41,845 nucleotides of DNA from Promethearchaeota archaeon (GCA_019894875.1 JAGXNR010000018.1:1-41845); one strand, 5' to 3'; shown: positions 17,041-25,628, numbered from the stretch's first letter. Made by a program: numbers and translations. The notes: generated from the letters alone by a model not told the origin.

Positions 17041-17394
17041 ATGGACCAGCAAGATAAAAAGAAAATTGAAAAAATTATATCTGATAGGAAAGAAGCGCAT
17101 GAGATTTTATTAAAAAAAAACTCAAAAGCATATCATTCCTTTCTTGAATTAGAGAAGAATACCTATAAGGACAACAATTTAAGCAAAATGTATAAAGAAC
17201 TTATTGCACTCGGTATCTCTGTAATTATTAATTGCGAATCTTGTATGCAATGGCATATTAATCAAGCGTTAAATTCTGGGGCATCGGAGGAACAAATAAT
17301 TGAAGCACTAGAAGTTGCAATTGAAATGGGGGGTGGTCCTGCGACTGTATCAAGTAGGTTTGCCTTAAAGGTTCTTGATTTCTATAAAAAGTAA
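17041..17394 (+). CDS. Carboxymuconolactone decarboxylase / AhpD-like protein
   Basis: This 117-aa all-helical protein has the AhpD redox motif C65-x2-C68-x3-H72 (CESCMQWH). ALNSGASEEQIIEALEVA and a glycine-rich MGGGPA follow, all typical of the CMD/AhpD family. Proteins with this motif reduce peroxides or disulfides through the cysteine pair; those without it are decarboxylases. The cysteines make a peroxidase or thiol-redox role more likely. The next gene, a thioesterase, starts 59 bases downstream in the same direction. Confidence 0.88.
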   Translation: MDQQDKKKIEKIISDRKEAHEILLKKNSKAYHSFLELEKNTYKDNNLSKMYKELIALGISVIINCESCMQWHINQALNSGASEEQIIEALEVAIEMGGGPATVSSRFALKVLDFYKK

Positions 17395-17453
17395 AAGAAA
17401 TCAGAAGAGAACAGTCTATATTTAAAAAGTAATAAAGAAATTAGTGAAAAAAT

Positions 17454-17936
17454 ATGGTGGAACAAAAAGCTTTTCAAGACTATTATTCCGATCAAATGAG
17501 TTATTGTTATGGATGCGGAAGATTGAATGATGTAGGTATGAGGATCAAAAGTTACTGGAATGAGGATGAAAACATGAGTATTGCCAAATTCACACCTAAA
17601 TCATATTATACCGCTTTTCCCGGATATGTATATGGAGGGTTATTAGCTTCTTTAATTGACTGTCATGGAACGGGAACTGCTGCCGCTGCTGCTTATAAAT
17701 CAGAAGGAAGAAAAATGGGAACACTCCCAGAATTGCGATACGTAACCGCCTCCATTCATGTCGATTACATAAAACCAACCCCGATTGATCAAGAACTAGA
17801 GTTGATCGGAAGAACCAAAGAAATTAAAGGAAAAAAAGTCATAGTAGAAGTTAATTTATATGCTAATGGGGAATTATGCGTTAAAGGAGAAGTTATTGCT
17901 GTTAAAATCCCTGAGAATATGATTTCTAAACTATAA
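17454..17936 (+). CDS. PaaI-like hotdog thioesterase
   Basis: This 160-aa hotdog-fold protein of the PaaI/acyl-CoA thioesterase group opens with a CYGCG segment (C18-x2-C21) of the kind often seen as CFGCGxxNxxG in this group. The usual H-G-G of the active loop is Y-G-G here (GYVYGGLLASLID, with Asp69). The core strand RYVTASIHVDYIKPTPIDQELELIGR is standard. It probably releases free acid from an acyl-CoA in the cytosol; the substrate is unknown. It sits between the AhpD-like gene and an NMO-like gene, all in one direction. Confidence 0.82.
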   Translation: MVEQKAFQDYYSDQMSYCYGCGRLNDVGMRIKSYWNEDENMSIAKFTPKSYYTAFPGYVYGGLLASLIDCHGTGTAAAAAYKSEGRKMGTLPELRYVTASIHVDYIKPTPIDQELELIGRTKEIKGKKVIVEVNLYANGELCVKGEVIAVKIPENMISKL

Positions 17937-18023
17937 TCAGAATTTAATTACCTCAAAAAAAAACCAAATAAATATATAGTTTTATTTAGGTTTAAATTCA
18001 ATTAGAATAGAAGGTGATTTATT

Positions 18024-19103
18024 TTGGTATTAAAAACAAATATAACTGAAATGTTTGGTATTAAGCATCCAATCGCAAGCGCTGCGATGGGGCCTTTCAG
18101 AACAACTGAATTGGCAATTGCAGTTGCAGAAGCGGGTGGACTTGGTATGATTTCTCATGCAAACCAATCTATGGATGGCAGGGAACCAGATGCTATTGTT
18201 GCGATGAAAAAAAATCTTGATTATGTCGTCGAACACACTGATGGAATTTTTGGGTTCAATATAAGAACATCAAGATTAACGGTAAATTGTGACAAATTGA
18301 TTTCGGAAACTGCAAAGCACATAATGGAAAATCCCAAATTAAAAAAACAATGTTTGTATGCGCTTAGCAGTGCAGGTTCGGCAGCTAGAATACCTAGAAA
18401 TGAAGACTTTATTAAACTAAGAAAAGATTCGGATATTAAACACTTCCATGTTGCACCTGCACTCTGGTTAGCTGATAAATGTGTGGCTGTAGGTTGTGAC
18501 GGTCTTGTTGTAACTGGATTTGAAGGTGGAGGTCATCAATCGTATGAAAAAGTTGGGGGGATGGTTTTATTGCAACAAGTACAACAAAAACATCCTGATA
18601 TCCCGAAAATTGCGTGTGGTGGATTTGCTACCGGGAGTGGTCTGGCCGCAGCCTTAGCCATCGGTGCTGGAGGGATTGCTATGGGTTCTCGGTTCATTGC
18701 CTCAAAGGATAGTGAATTTCATGAAAACTATAAAGGTGTAGTACCCCCATCTAAAGCTTCAGATACGCTTGTCAGAACTGGGAGTTTAGGAACCATTAGG
18801 TTATGGAGAAACAAATATGCTTTAGCAAAAGGTTTGGTAAAAACTAAGGAAGAAAAGATGGATGAAGAGAAAACCTTATCAGACCATCGGACCGTAATAT
18901 CTCAAGAAGAACTTGCTGAAGAATTAAGAAAGGATGCCAAAGCCGCTTTTGCTGCTTATCAAGGTGACATGGAAAACGGAGGAGTTTTATTGGGGCAAAG
19001 TATCGGAATAATAGATAAAATTGAAAGTGTATCCGATATCATTGAATCCGTCATAAAGGATGCAGAAAAAGCATTAAAAAAAGCAGCAACTTTCGTGCAA
19101 TAA
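18024..19103 (+). CDS. FMN-dependent nitronate monooxygenase / FabK-superfamily enzyme (4 of 4)
   Basis: This 359-aa protein starts at TTG 18024, supported by AAGGTGAT six bases upstream. It is a paralogue of the 13766-14797 product, sharing TNITxMFGIKHP, KHFHVAPALWLA, GFEGGGHQSYEKV, PKIACGGFATGSGLAAALAIGAGGIAMGSRFIAS and the closing SIGIIDKIESVSDIIE. An insertion around residues 270-295 with two acidic helices (EEKMDEEKTLSDHR...SQEELAEELRKD) sets it apart. The function is as uncertain as for the other copies: oxidation of nitronates or reduction of an enoyl thioester. A TATA-like AATATATA at about 17971 would give a leader of roughly 25 bases. Confidence 0.88.
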   Translation: MVLKTNITEMFGIKHPIASAAMGPFRTTELAIAVAEAGGLGMISHANQSMDGREPDAIVAMKKNLDYVVEHTDGIFGFNIRTSRLTVNCDKLISETAKHIMENPKLKKQCLYALSSAGSAARIPRNEDFIKLRKDSDIKHFHVAPALWLADKCVAVGCDGLVVTGFEGGGHQSYEKVGGMVLLQQVQQKHPDIPKIACGGFATGSGLAAALAIGAGGIAMGSRFIASKDSEFHENYKGVVPPSKASDTLVRTGSLGTIRLWRNKYALAKGLVKTKEEKMDEEKTLSDHRTVISQEELAEELRKDAKAAFAAYQGDMENGGVLLGQSIGIIDKIESVSDIIESVIKDAEKALKKAATFVQ

Positions 19104-19206
19104 TTTTCCAACATCTTTCTCTTTAACTTTATTTTTTTTATTTTTATCCTTATTAAGTCGTTCTTTTAGCAGAACAATACTATTTTTTTGTATTTGTCTG
19201 GTTCTT

Positions 19207-19839
19207 ATGATCGCCAGTTTTTTTCTTAAAGAAATAAACAATAGAGAAATTAAACCTTCGGATGAGCTCTCATGGCTTCGTATAAAATTAAACCCTAATA
19301 GAGCTATAATATTAATAGCATCAGCACTTATCTGGGTTATTTTTTTCACACAATTATTTCTAATTTTTGTATTTATGTTTGGAGGAGTTTTTACTTTTGC
19401 AAGATTTCATGATTATTTGTTTCACACTATATTAATTCTGATTATAATTTTCTGCTATTATCCAATAGGGAAAATATTAAAAAATCATCGATTTGATAAA
19501 ACTATAGAAAATATTAACGACTCCAGGGAATTTAAAACCACTTGGTTTAAGTTTCGCTTAAATAAAACAAATTCAGTTATTTTACTTTCTGTTAGTAGTA
19601 CATTAGTTATTTTATATAATTTTCAGCTGTTACTCATGAATATGAATGCTCAACTATTTTACTCAAACCTTGACCTACTCGACTCATACATGTTATTAAG
19701 TTTTCCACTTATGATAATTCTGATAATCCTAATCATTACTATCAATATTTATACTATAATAAAAACGCTTCCTTCAATTAGAAACTTCAAATCTGATAAT
19801 GAAAAGGGGATTGATAATGGAAATAGAAGAAATGAATGA
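19207..19839 (+). CDS. Multi-span membrane protein, half-length paralogue of the next gene
   Basis: This 210-aa protein has four to five membrane segments and two copies of a repeat that begins W-[LF]-[RK]-[IF]-[KR]-L-N (residues about 21 and 111) and runs into a hydrophobic span. The whole protein matches the C-terminal half of the 19817-21247 product (compare LSWLRIKLNPNRAI with LTWLRIDLTPNRAI). The end, IYTIIKTLPSIRN, is shared too. The function is not recognised. Its last 23 bases overlap the next gene, so the two are co-transcribed and probably translationally coupled. Confidence 0.68.
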   Translation: MIASFFLKEINNREIKPSDELSWLRIKLNPNRAIILIASALIWVIFFTQLFLIFVFMFGGVFTFARFHDYLFHTILILIIIFCYYPIGKILKNHRFDKTIENINDSREFKTTWFKFRLNKTNSVILLSVSSTLVILYNFQLLLMNMNAQLFYSNLDLLDSYMLLSFPLMIILIILIITINIYTIIKTLPSIRNFKSDNEKGIDNGNRRNE

Positions 19840-21247
19840 ACCTAATATGAAACAAGTAGTATTGTTTGGATTTGAGTTAAACCGTGCTCAAACCGTTTTA
19901 TTTTTAATTCTATCTGTTATAGGGATTTTTATGCTCCCTCTTCTCTTAGCGATAGAAATTTTCTCTTATTTATTCGAGGCAATATTTTTTCATGTCCCAA
20001 ATTATTTACATATCATTGAGCATTTACCGGAATATCGTCAAGAGCTTTGGTTCTTCTATATATTTGCTCCAATCATCGTGAGAATATTTTTAATTTCCAT
20101 ACTGCTTTATCTGAGTGTTCATGCTCTAAATAGGATTCTAAAACCTGCGAAGCCCAAGAAGGAGCGCAAACAGAAAATGATCCAAAAGGATGGAATCGTA
20201 AAATGGCTCGGTTTCAAGTTAACTCATGGGCAATCTTTGTTTGTATTTAGCCTTTCTTTAGCCGGGATTTTGTATTCCATTCAATTCTTTTTTGAATCTT
20301 CTTATTCTTCTGATTTTATGCTACATGCTGAAAATTATTGTAGAATTGGAGAAGTTTCCAATCGATCAGTATCATTTATTATTTCAATTATCATCAGCAC
20401 TATATTTATTTCCTTGTGTCTTTATAGCATGCTGGTAATTAGGAAAAGAAAATTCGTATCTCCTTCAAAAAAAACTGTTAAGAATCATGGGTTGATAATA
20501 TCTATCGTATTTCTTACAATATTTCTATTCTTTATAATGAGAATCTTATGCCATATTATTCTTTTCACTTATGTTGCGTATATTTTTGGTATCACTCCAG
20601 CAATAATTAATTCTTATCAGTCGTTTGATTTTATTAGAACAGTTATAACCTTAATTCTTTCTACATTTTTAATTGCCACAAGCTATTTCATGACAGAGAA
20701 AACCCATAAAAAATCAAAAATGAATCATGAACTCACTTGGTTGCGGATTGACTTAACTCCGAATAGAGCTATAATTATACTCTCATTAACAATGCTTTCT
20801 ATTATTTTTTTTAGCTATACATCTTTAACAATAATTTTTACGGTAGGAGTGTTTTATGCATCTTTTCTCTTTTTTGTATTCATCCCTATTATATTATTAT
20901 GCTATTACTCAATCAAAAAGTTATTGAAGGAAAACCGAATCAACGATATTTTAGATTCAATAGAAAGTTCTGAGGCACTTCTAACAAAATGGTTTAAATT
21001 ACAATTAAGAAAAATAGATTCTATTGTGTTTCTCTCTATAAGTAGTGGAGTAGTTGTATTATATTTTTTCTATTTAACAGGAATAAACACTTTTCTAAGT
21101 GAAAGGATATCAAATATAGATTTTTGGGATATGTTACCCCATGAACTGGTTGGTTTTTTACTTGTCTTTATTGTTTTAATCTTGATGTTAGCTATTGCAA
21201 TTTATACAATCAAAAATACACTTCCTTCAATTAAATCTCATGAGTAA
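19817..21247 (+). CDS. Internally repeated multi-span membrane protein
   Basis: This is about 476 aa from the ATG at 19817, which has AGGGGAT just upstream; an in-frame ATG at 19799 is less well placed. Four repeat starts are visible: LFGFELNRAQTV about residue 17, KWLGFKLTHGQS about 129, TWLRIDLTPNRA about 305 and KWFKLQLRKIDS about 390. Each is followed by a hydrophobic span and closes near a basic amphipathic stretch (for example AIYTIKNTLPSIKS). About ten membrane segments in total. The pattern fits duplication and fusion of a unit still present as the shorter upstream gene. No known transporter motif is seen. Confidence 0.68.
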   Translation: MEIEEMNEPNMKQVVLFGFELNRAQTVLFLILSVIGIFMLPLLLAIEIFSYLFEAIFFHVPNYLHIIEHLPEYRQELWFFYIFAPIIVRIFLISILLYLSVHALNRILKPAKPKKERKQKMIQKDGIVKWLGFKLTHGQSLFVFSLSLAGILYSIQFFFESSYSSDFMLHAENYCRIGEVSNRSVSFIISIIISTIFISLCLYSMLVIRKRKFVSPSKKTVKNHGLIISIVFLTIFLFFIMRILCHIILFTYVAYIFGITPAIINSYQSFDFIRTVITLILSTFLIATSYFMTEKTHKKSKMNHELTWLRIDLTPNRAIIILSLTMLSIIFFSYTSLTIIFTVGVFYASFLFFVFIPIILLCYYSIKKLLKENRINDILDSIESSEALLTKWFKLQLRKIDSIVFLSISSGVVVLYFFYLTGINTFLSERISNIDFWDMLPHELVGFLLVFIVLILMLAIAIYTIKNTLPSIKSHE

Positions 21248-21295
21248 ATAGATTAAATTATTCAAAATTTAAGTAAGAAAAAAGGTAAGAATATT

Positions 21296-21712
21296 ATGAA
21301 TATTATATTTGAGTTGGTTCGTTATATCATTATCATAATAATAGGGATAATACTAATCAGATGGTATGAAAGAAAAAAAGGGTGGGAAAAGAAATTTCGA
21401 ACTTCTTTGCTCTTTATTCTTTGTTGGAGAACTCTAATGTTTATCATATTGATACTTATGAACCTTATTCTTGATCTTGCTTTTTTAAATGTCTATGAAC
21501 TTTATATTATTTATCCAATTATTTTGGTAAGTGTTTCGTTCTTTGTTAATATTCTTCTTGGAGTTTATATTTTTAAAAATGCATATAGACAAAAAATGCA
21601 AGAATCCATAGTCCTTATTCTCATAATCGTTATCATTGAAATGATCCTAGAGAATATTCTCTTATACTCTATCTTAATTCCCGAAACTCTGATCTCTAAT
21701 TTTAATCTCTAA
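21296..21712 (+). CDS. Four-TM hypothetical membrane protein
   Basis: This 138-aa protein is almost wholly hydrophobic, with spans at about residues 4-22, 43-66, 72-95 and 104-128. A basic inner loop (RWYERKKGWEKKFR) follows the first span. No conserved motif is recognised. It follows the repeated membrane protein by 48 bases in the same direction and may belong to the same transcript. Composition resembles its neighbours. Confidence 0.6.
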   Translation: MNIIFELVRYIIIIIIGIILIRWYERKKGWEKKFRTSLLFILCWRTLMFIILILMNLILDLAFLNVYELYIIYPIILVSVSFFVNILLGVYIFKNAYRQKMQESIVLILIIVIIEMILENILLYSILIPETLISNFNL

Positions 21713-21845
21713 CTATATGCTAAAATTACTCTGAATTAATTCTTCACTATTAGAATATGTGTGATTGATGAATCTTTATATATTCTTTTTCTTTTGAAAA
21801 ATCTGAAAAATCATCAAAATTTAAAATTCAAAAAATGAGGATGAA

Positions 21846-22073
21846 ATGCCAGAATATATTAAAGACTTAAAAGATTCAATTGAAAATGTGTTGGAATTCG
21901 TAGGATTGGTATTATTCGTTTTAGGTTTCTTTACATTATATTTCGCTATCCCAACGTTTATTTATAACCCTTATAATGGTTGGTCATGGATAATAAATGC
22001 TTGTGTTCTTTTATCAATAGGGATTAGTTTGGTATACTTAGCGATTAAATTGTCAAAAATCAAGATTGAATAA
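21846..22073 (+). CDS. Two-TM small membrane protein
   Basis: This 75-aa protein has two hydrophobic spans (about residues 17-38 and 48-68) separated by a short aromatic loop (YNPYNGWSW), with a charged N-terminus and a basic C-terminus. The family is unknown. ATGAGG about 8 bases before the ATG may act as a weak ribosome site. It is the last gene of the plus-strand membrane-protein cluster. Confidence 0.55.
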   Translation: MPEYIKDLKDSIENVLEFVGLVLFVLGFFTLYFAIPTFIYNPYNGWSWIINACVLLSIGISLVYLAIKLSKIKIE

Positions 22074-22173
22074 AAAATTTTACATCTTTATTTTCTATAT
22101 CTTACTTTTAACTTACTATAAATCTATATTAATATCTACCCAAGGAATTATCAGAATTGATTTTGGAAATGCA

Positions 22174-22626
22174 TTAGGATTTGCCGAAATCTGATTTGGT
22201 AGTAGAAGATGTTGGATAGGGAAATTTAGGTAAGGTTATTCGCTCAACCAAATCTTTCAAATTTTCTGGAATTTTGATGATTTCTTCTGTAAAATATAAT
22301 TTTACTGTCGGTTGGGCTTTCTCCTTAAATAATGGGGTCTCCTTTTGATTTAATTTTATCCCAAATACTTCTTCAAAGTGATTTCTGGATGAATGAATTG
22401 TAAAGTTATTACCCCCCTGCGAAATTATATTAAAACCTATCTTTTCGAGCTCTTTTCTTACTTTGCTAAAAGATTCAGTTGATGGTCTTTGGTTATATGC
22501 ATCTCTTTTTTTTTTTCCATCTTTCTCCAAGGAGATCTTCTCAACTCTAGAACGGAGAAAAACTGTAGCAAATATCTGTATTTTATCATTCTCTACTTTT
22601 TCTTGTTCAATCATGGTACTCTTCAT
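22174..22626 (-). CDS. Standalone protease-prodomain-like protein (pro-kumamolisin/S53 or S8-associated type)
   Basis: This 150-aa protein looks like the activation domain found before sedolisin/subtilisin-type proteases. It begins with a hydrophobic strand (IFATVFLRSR) and has a helix ending KVRKELEKIGFNI. Next come a strand with NNFTIHSSRNHFEEVFGIKL (the GF...V.GT...V...F pattern) and the IPENLKDLVERITLP segment that normally precedes the catalytic domain. No protease follows in this frame or nearby, and there is no signal peptide. A free prodomain could inhibit or chaperone a protease encoded elsewhere, or be a relic of a split gene. The similarity is by eye. Confidence 0.6.
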   Translation of the reverse strand: MKSTMIEQEKVENDKIQIFATVFLRSRVEKISLEKDGKKKRDAYNQRPSTESFSKVRKELEKIGFNIISQGGNNFTIHSSRNHFEEVFGIKLNQKETPLFKEKAQPTVKLYFTEEIIKIPENLKDLVERITLPKFPYPTSSTTKSDFGKS

Positions 22627-22908
22627 ATATCATATTCTTGAATTTAAAATTATAAATTTGCTTCCTAGAAAATCTATATTGTTTTTTCTATTTAGATTTG
22701 GATTATCAATAATTTATAGGCAGAATTTATATTTAAAACTTTATACTTAATTGTCATATATAGAAAAGTAAAAAGACAATAGTACTATTCATTAAAAACC
22801 ATTCATTAAAATTTTTATCACTTTATCTACTTTTATTCTAGGTCATATCACTGGATTATTATAAAATCGTCCTTAAGCGAATTCCCAAAAATTTTGATTA
22901 TACATTCA

Positions 22909-23688
22909 TCAACTCCTTTCAAAATAAGCTTCTTTGTAAGTGGAATGAATTTCAAATCCTAACCTCTTATATAATTGAAGGGCAATAAGATTGTCTTTCT
23001 TCACATTCAATCCTATTTGATCTACTATTCCGTCAAACGATTTCAACAATCGAACAATAGATCTTTTTGCTAATCCTCTACCTCGAAAATCTGGATGTGT
23101 AGTAATATTTCCTAAAACAGCTATGTTATATTTTGGAGAGAAAACATGGACCCCTGCCACAGACACGATTTTCTCCCCTGCTTTTATTCCATAATATTTA
23201 CCTGTTTTTAACATATGTGGTGTAAAATAACTGTTTGGATAAGCAGTTTGATATAATGAAAGAAGATTTAACTCATCATCATCTTTAAAGGGTGTGGTAT
23301 CATTAGTATTGATAATAGAAAGATCAGTAAGTTTATCTTGAAATCTCATTTTCAAATGGGTTCCCAAAAACGTCATATTATAATCTGACTCGAGAAATTT
23401 ATGAAAATCGTCTTGATAATGACAATAGAAACGATCGGGGAGTTTGTTAATGATCCTCTCAATTAAATAAGGAACTTTTTCAGTTGAGCCAAAAATCAGG
23501 AGCGTTGGAACCTTTAAACCCCTAAATAACAATATCACCTCTTTTAATTGACCATTTTCTTCCAAACCAAACCAAGTACAATCTGGAAAGAAGAAATCAT
23601 CTAAATCCCCGATATGATATGCATATAGAAAAATATCTTTCGTAAATCGATTGTAAAGGGTATCCTTATCTGTAATTTGCTTAATCAA
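22909..23688 (-). CDS. GNAT-family N-acetyltransferase (FR47-like)
   Basis: This 259-aa protein has a divergent N-terminal half and a C-terminal GNAT domain. The acetyl-CoA-binding motif A is NITTHPDFRGRGLAKRSIV, with R-G-R-G-L-A as the pyrophosphate loop. LNVKKDNLIALQLYKRLGFE follows, the common motif B ending. The layout, a degenerate first GNAT-like half plus a functional second half, fits the FR47/glycine N-acyltransferase-like group. The acceptor is unknown. It is divergent from the NIF3 gene. Confidence 0.85.
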   Translation of the reverse strand: MIKQITDKDTLYNRFTKDIFLYAYHIGDLDDFFFPDCTWFGLEENGQLKEVILLFRGLKVPTLLIFGSTEKVPYLIERIINKLPDRFYCHYQDDFHKFLESDYNMTFLGTHLKMRFQDKLTDLSIINTNDTTPFKDDDELNLLSLYQTAYPNSYFTPHMLKTGKYYGIKAGEKIVSVAGVHVFSPKYNIAVLGNITTHPDFRGRGLAKRSIVRLLKSFDGIVDQIGLNVKKDNLIALQLYKRLGFEIHSTYKEAYFERS

Positions 23689-23790
23689 TTTTTAATCGGA
23701 CACGCAATTTTAACTCATAATATTAATAATTCTAATATGTCTTCTTTTATTAACAAACTTAAGCACTTTCTGAATTAATAAAATTAACTA

Positions 23791-24636
23791 ATGAAATCTT
23801 TAGAATTGTTAAATCACTTTAAAAGGATTGGAAAATGGGTAAATTGGGAAAAAACAGTTGATCAATTTCTTTATGGGGATCCAGAGTCGGAAGTTAAAGG
23901 GATTGCAGTTTCTTGGATGCCAACTCTAAATAACCTTGAAAAAGCGTTAAAAGAAGGATGTAATTTGTTTGTTACTCATGAAGCATTGTTTGCTGCAAAA
24001 ATTGACGAAGATGGTAATATCATTGACGGGCCTATTATAAAAGATCCTCACGCTCGATGGATTGCTGGGAAAAGAAAGCTAGTCCCTGATGACATCTGGA
24101 TTAGGAAAATGGAGTGGTTAGAACAAAATAAAATTATTGTGTTAAGGTGTCATGATTTTTGGGATAATTATCCGGATATTGGTGTACACGGTGCTTGGGC
24201 TAAGTGGTTGGGCTTTAAAAAACCACCTCTGAAAATTGTACCTTATTATGAGCTTCACGAACTAGAAGAAATTACATTAGAAAGATTAAGTAGAAATATT
24301 TTAGAAAAAATTAAACCTTTCGGGCAAGACTCAATTCAAGTAATTGGAGATTTAGATAAAAAAATTACAAAAATCGCCTTAGCAACCGGAGCCGCATCAA
24401 ATTATCGAGATATGCATGAATTGGGTGGAGAAGCACTCCTTTTGACCGACGATGGTACATTTTTTTGGGAGTCGGGTCAATGGTCAAAAGATACTGGTAT
24501 CCCCCTCATAATCGTTAACCATTCTCTTTCAGAAGAACCAGGAATGCGAACACTAGCAAAGTATCTTGAGAAAAAGTTCCCTGGAATCCCAATTTTTCAA
24601 ATTCCTGTTGGATGCATTTTTAAGTCACTATACTGA
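23791..24636 (+). CDS. NIF3-like dinuclear-metal protein
   Basis: This 281-aa protein follows the NIF3/YbgI (DUF34) pattern. The N-terminal half has VSWMPTLNNLEKALKEGCNLFVTHEA (metal-binding His in THE). The C-terminal half has IALATGAASNY, a glycine-rich GGEALLLTDDG turn, and the second metal-binding stretch VNHSLSEEPGMRTLAKYLEKKF. The typical GVHGAWAKWLGF segment lies between. The biochemical role is unsettled; a metal-dependent hydrolase acting on GTP or damaged metabolites has been discussed. No ribosome site is visible. Confidence 0.88.
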   Translation: MKSLELLNHFKRIGKWVNWEKTVDQFLYGDPESEVKGIAVSWMPTLNNLEKALKEGCNLFVTHEALFAAKIDEDGNIIDGPIIKDPHARWIAGKRKLVPDDIWIRKMEWLEQNKIIVLRCHDFWDNYPDIGVHGAWAKWLGFKKPPLKIVPYYELHELEEITLERLSRNILEKIKPFGQDSIQVIGDLDKKITKIALATGAASNYRDMHELGGEALLLTDDGTFFWESGQWSKDTGIPLIIVNHSLSEEPGMRTLAKYLEKKFPGIPIFQIPVGCIFKSLY

Positions 24637-24726
24637 AATAATTTCACTCTAACTAAAGAAAAAAACAATAATAAATCTTGTCGGAGAAAATCAATGAGTA
24701 AATTAGTTAAAGATCACTAGGAAAAA

Positions 24727-24777
24727 CATAATATATTTACACTATCATTCATTATAGTAAATAGTTCAATATGAACT
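24727..24777 (+). promoter_or_regulatory. Promoter and leader hairpin of the cold-shock gene
   Basis: A TATA-like stretch (TAATATATT, 24729-24737) would place the RNA start near 24760, giving a leader of about 60 bases. A 6-bp inverted repeat AGTTCA/TGAACT with a 3-base loop (24763-24777) falls at the start of that leader. Cold-shock mRNAs of bacteria use leader structure to sense temperature; whether this short stem does so is only a suggestion. Confidence 0.35.
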
Positions 24778-24817
24778 TATAACAAAATTTAATTTATGTA
24801 AGAAATAGGTTTTAAAA

Positions 24818-25060
24818 TTGACCGAAGGTACAGTTAAATGGTTTAATAACCGTAAAGGTTATGGATTTATAGCAACTGAAGAAGAAGGAGATATTTTCGT
24901 TCATCACAGTGCCATTGTTAAGCAGGGTGATGAATTTGCTACACTTAATGAAAACGATAAAGTAAAATTTGAGATCACTCAAGGTGATAAAGGTCCTGCT
25001 GCGAGTAAAGTAGTAGTAACTGAAGCCGCTCCTGCTCAAGTTCGAGATTTTCGATATTAA
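24818..25060 (+). CDS. Cold-shock domain protein, bacterial CspA type
   Basis: This 80-aa protein contains a complete cold-shock OB-fold: [14 protein letters not shown] with RNP1 (KGYGFI, residues 13-18) and DIFVHH as RNP2 (25-30). [17 protein letters not shown] completes the barrel. A short tail ([10 protein letters not shown]) replaces the usual end. It starts with TTG; ATAGGT about 10 bases upstream is a weak ribosome site. It binds single-stranded RNA or DNA and probably acts as an RNA chaperone. Cold-shock domains are common in bacteria and patchy in archaea, so the gene may have come by transfer. It is convergent with aIF1A. Confidence 0.93.
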   Translation: MTEGTVKWFNNRKGYGFIATEEEGDIFVHHSAIVKQGDEFATLNENDKVKFEITQGDKGPAASKVVVTEAAPAQVRDFRY

Positions 25061-25158
25061 GCTTCTTTTTGTTACAAATCAGTAAAATTAAATAATATTT
25101 AATAAGTAGTAGGTAGTAATTAGTAAGAAATTGTTCTGCGATTGTTATCGAATCTTAT

Positions 25159-25193
25159 CTTTTTTTTAGTTTTTGAATAATTTTTTTTTTTTT
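25159..25193 (+). terminator. Tandem oligo-T tracts between the cold-shock gene and aIF1A
   Basis: Two T-runs (about 8 and 13 bases) lie 100-130 bases after the cold-shock stop. The second touches the stop codon of the convergent aIF1A gene. Such tracts end archaeal transcripts, and their placement would keep the plus-strand RNA from reading far into aIF1A. Confidence 0.5.
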
Positions 25194-25584
25194 AGAATAG
25201 TGGGATGTTATTAATATCTAAAGATTGAGGAATCCTTCTATTACGCTCTAAATAAGAAACTTCATGTCGTAAATATCTCCAAGAAATTTCGCATTTCTCT
25301 GGTTTACCCTCAACTTTCGTTTCAAATGCCCATGGATTAATTACAACTAAATCCCCTTTTCTTACCCACACTCTTTTTTTAATTTTTCCTCGGATTCTCC
25401 CTATACGACGTTTTCCATCTTCACAGAAAACAAACATCCGTTCTTGACCCAATATCTCAATCACCCGCGCAAACATTTCCCCATTCCTTCTATAAGGCAT
25501 TTTTACTCTCGATACTGTCGGAGTTGGAGCAGGAGTGAAACTCCTTCGTCCTTTTTTTTGTTGTTTCTTTTTCATCTTAGGCAT
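25192..25584 (-). CDS. eif1A: Translation initiation factor aIF1A
   Basis: This 130-aa protein has the basic unstructured N-tail (MPKMKKKQQKKGRR) and an S1-like OB-fold (MPYRRNGEMFARVIEILGQERMFVFCEDGKRRIGRIRGK...RVWVRKGDLVVINPWAF). It ends with an extra C-terminal stretch continuing to about residue 130 (WRYLRHEVSYLE), all standard for archaeal/eukaryotic IF1A. It binds the A site of the small ribosomal subunit and helps start-codon selection. The N-tail is somewhat longer than in many archaea. This gene is the strongest single sign that the window is archaeal. Confidence 0.95.
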   Translation of the reverse strand: MPKMKKKQQKKGRRSFTPAPTPTVSRVKMPYRRNGEMFARVIEILGQERMFVFCEDGKRRIGRIRGKIKKRVWVRKGDLVVINPWAFETKVEGKPEKCEISWRYLRHEVSYLERNRRIPQSLDINNIPLF

Positions 25585-25616
25585 AATTATTCTACTCTCT
25601 AGTTCTTATATCTAGC

Positions 25617-25628
25617 TAAAATTATAAA
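25617..25628 (-). promoter_or_regulatory. TATA-like promoter of aIF1A
   Basis: On the minus strand ATTTATAATTTT lies about 35-45 bases before the aIF1A start codon. It would place the RNA start roughly 10-15 bases upstream of the ATG. Confidence 0.45.

Noticed and set aside
22788..22811. ATTCATTAAAA repeated twice close together
   Set aside because: Short and AT-rich; expected by chance in this composition.
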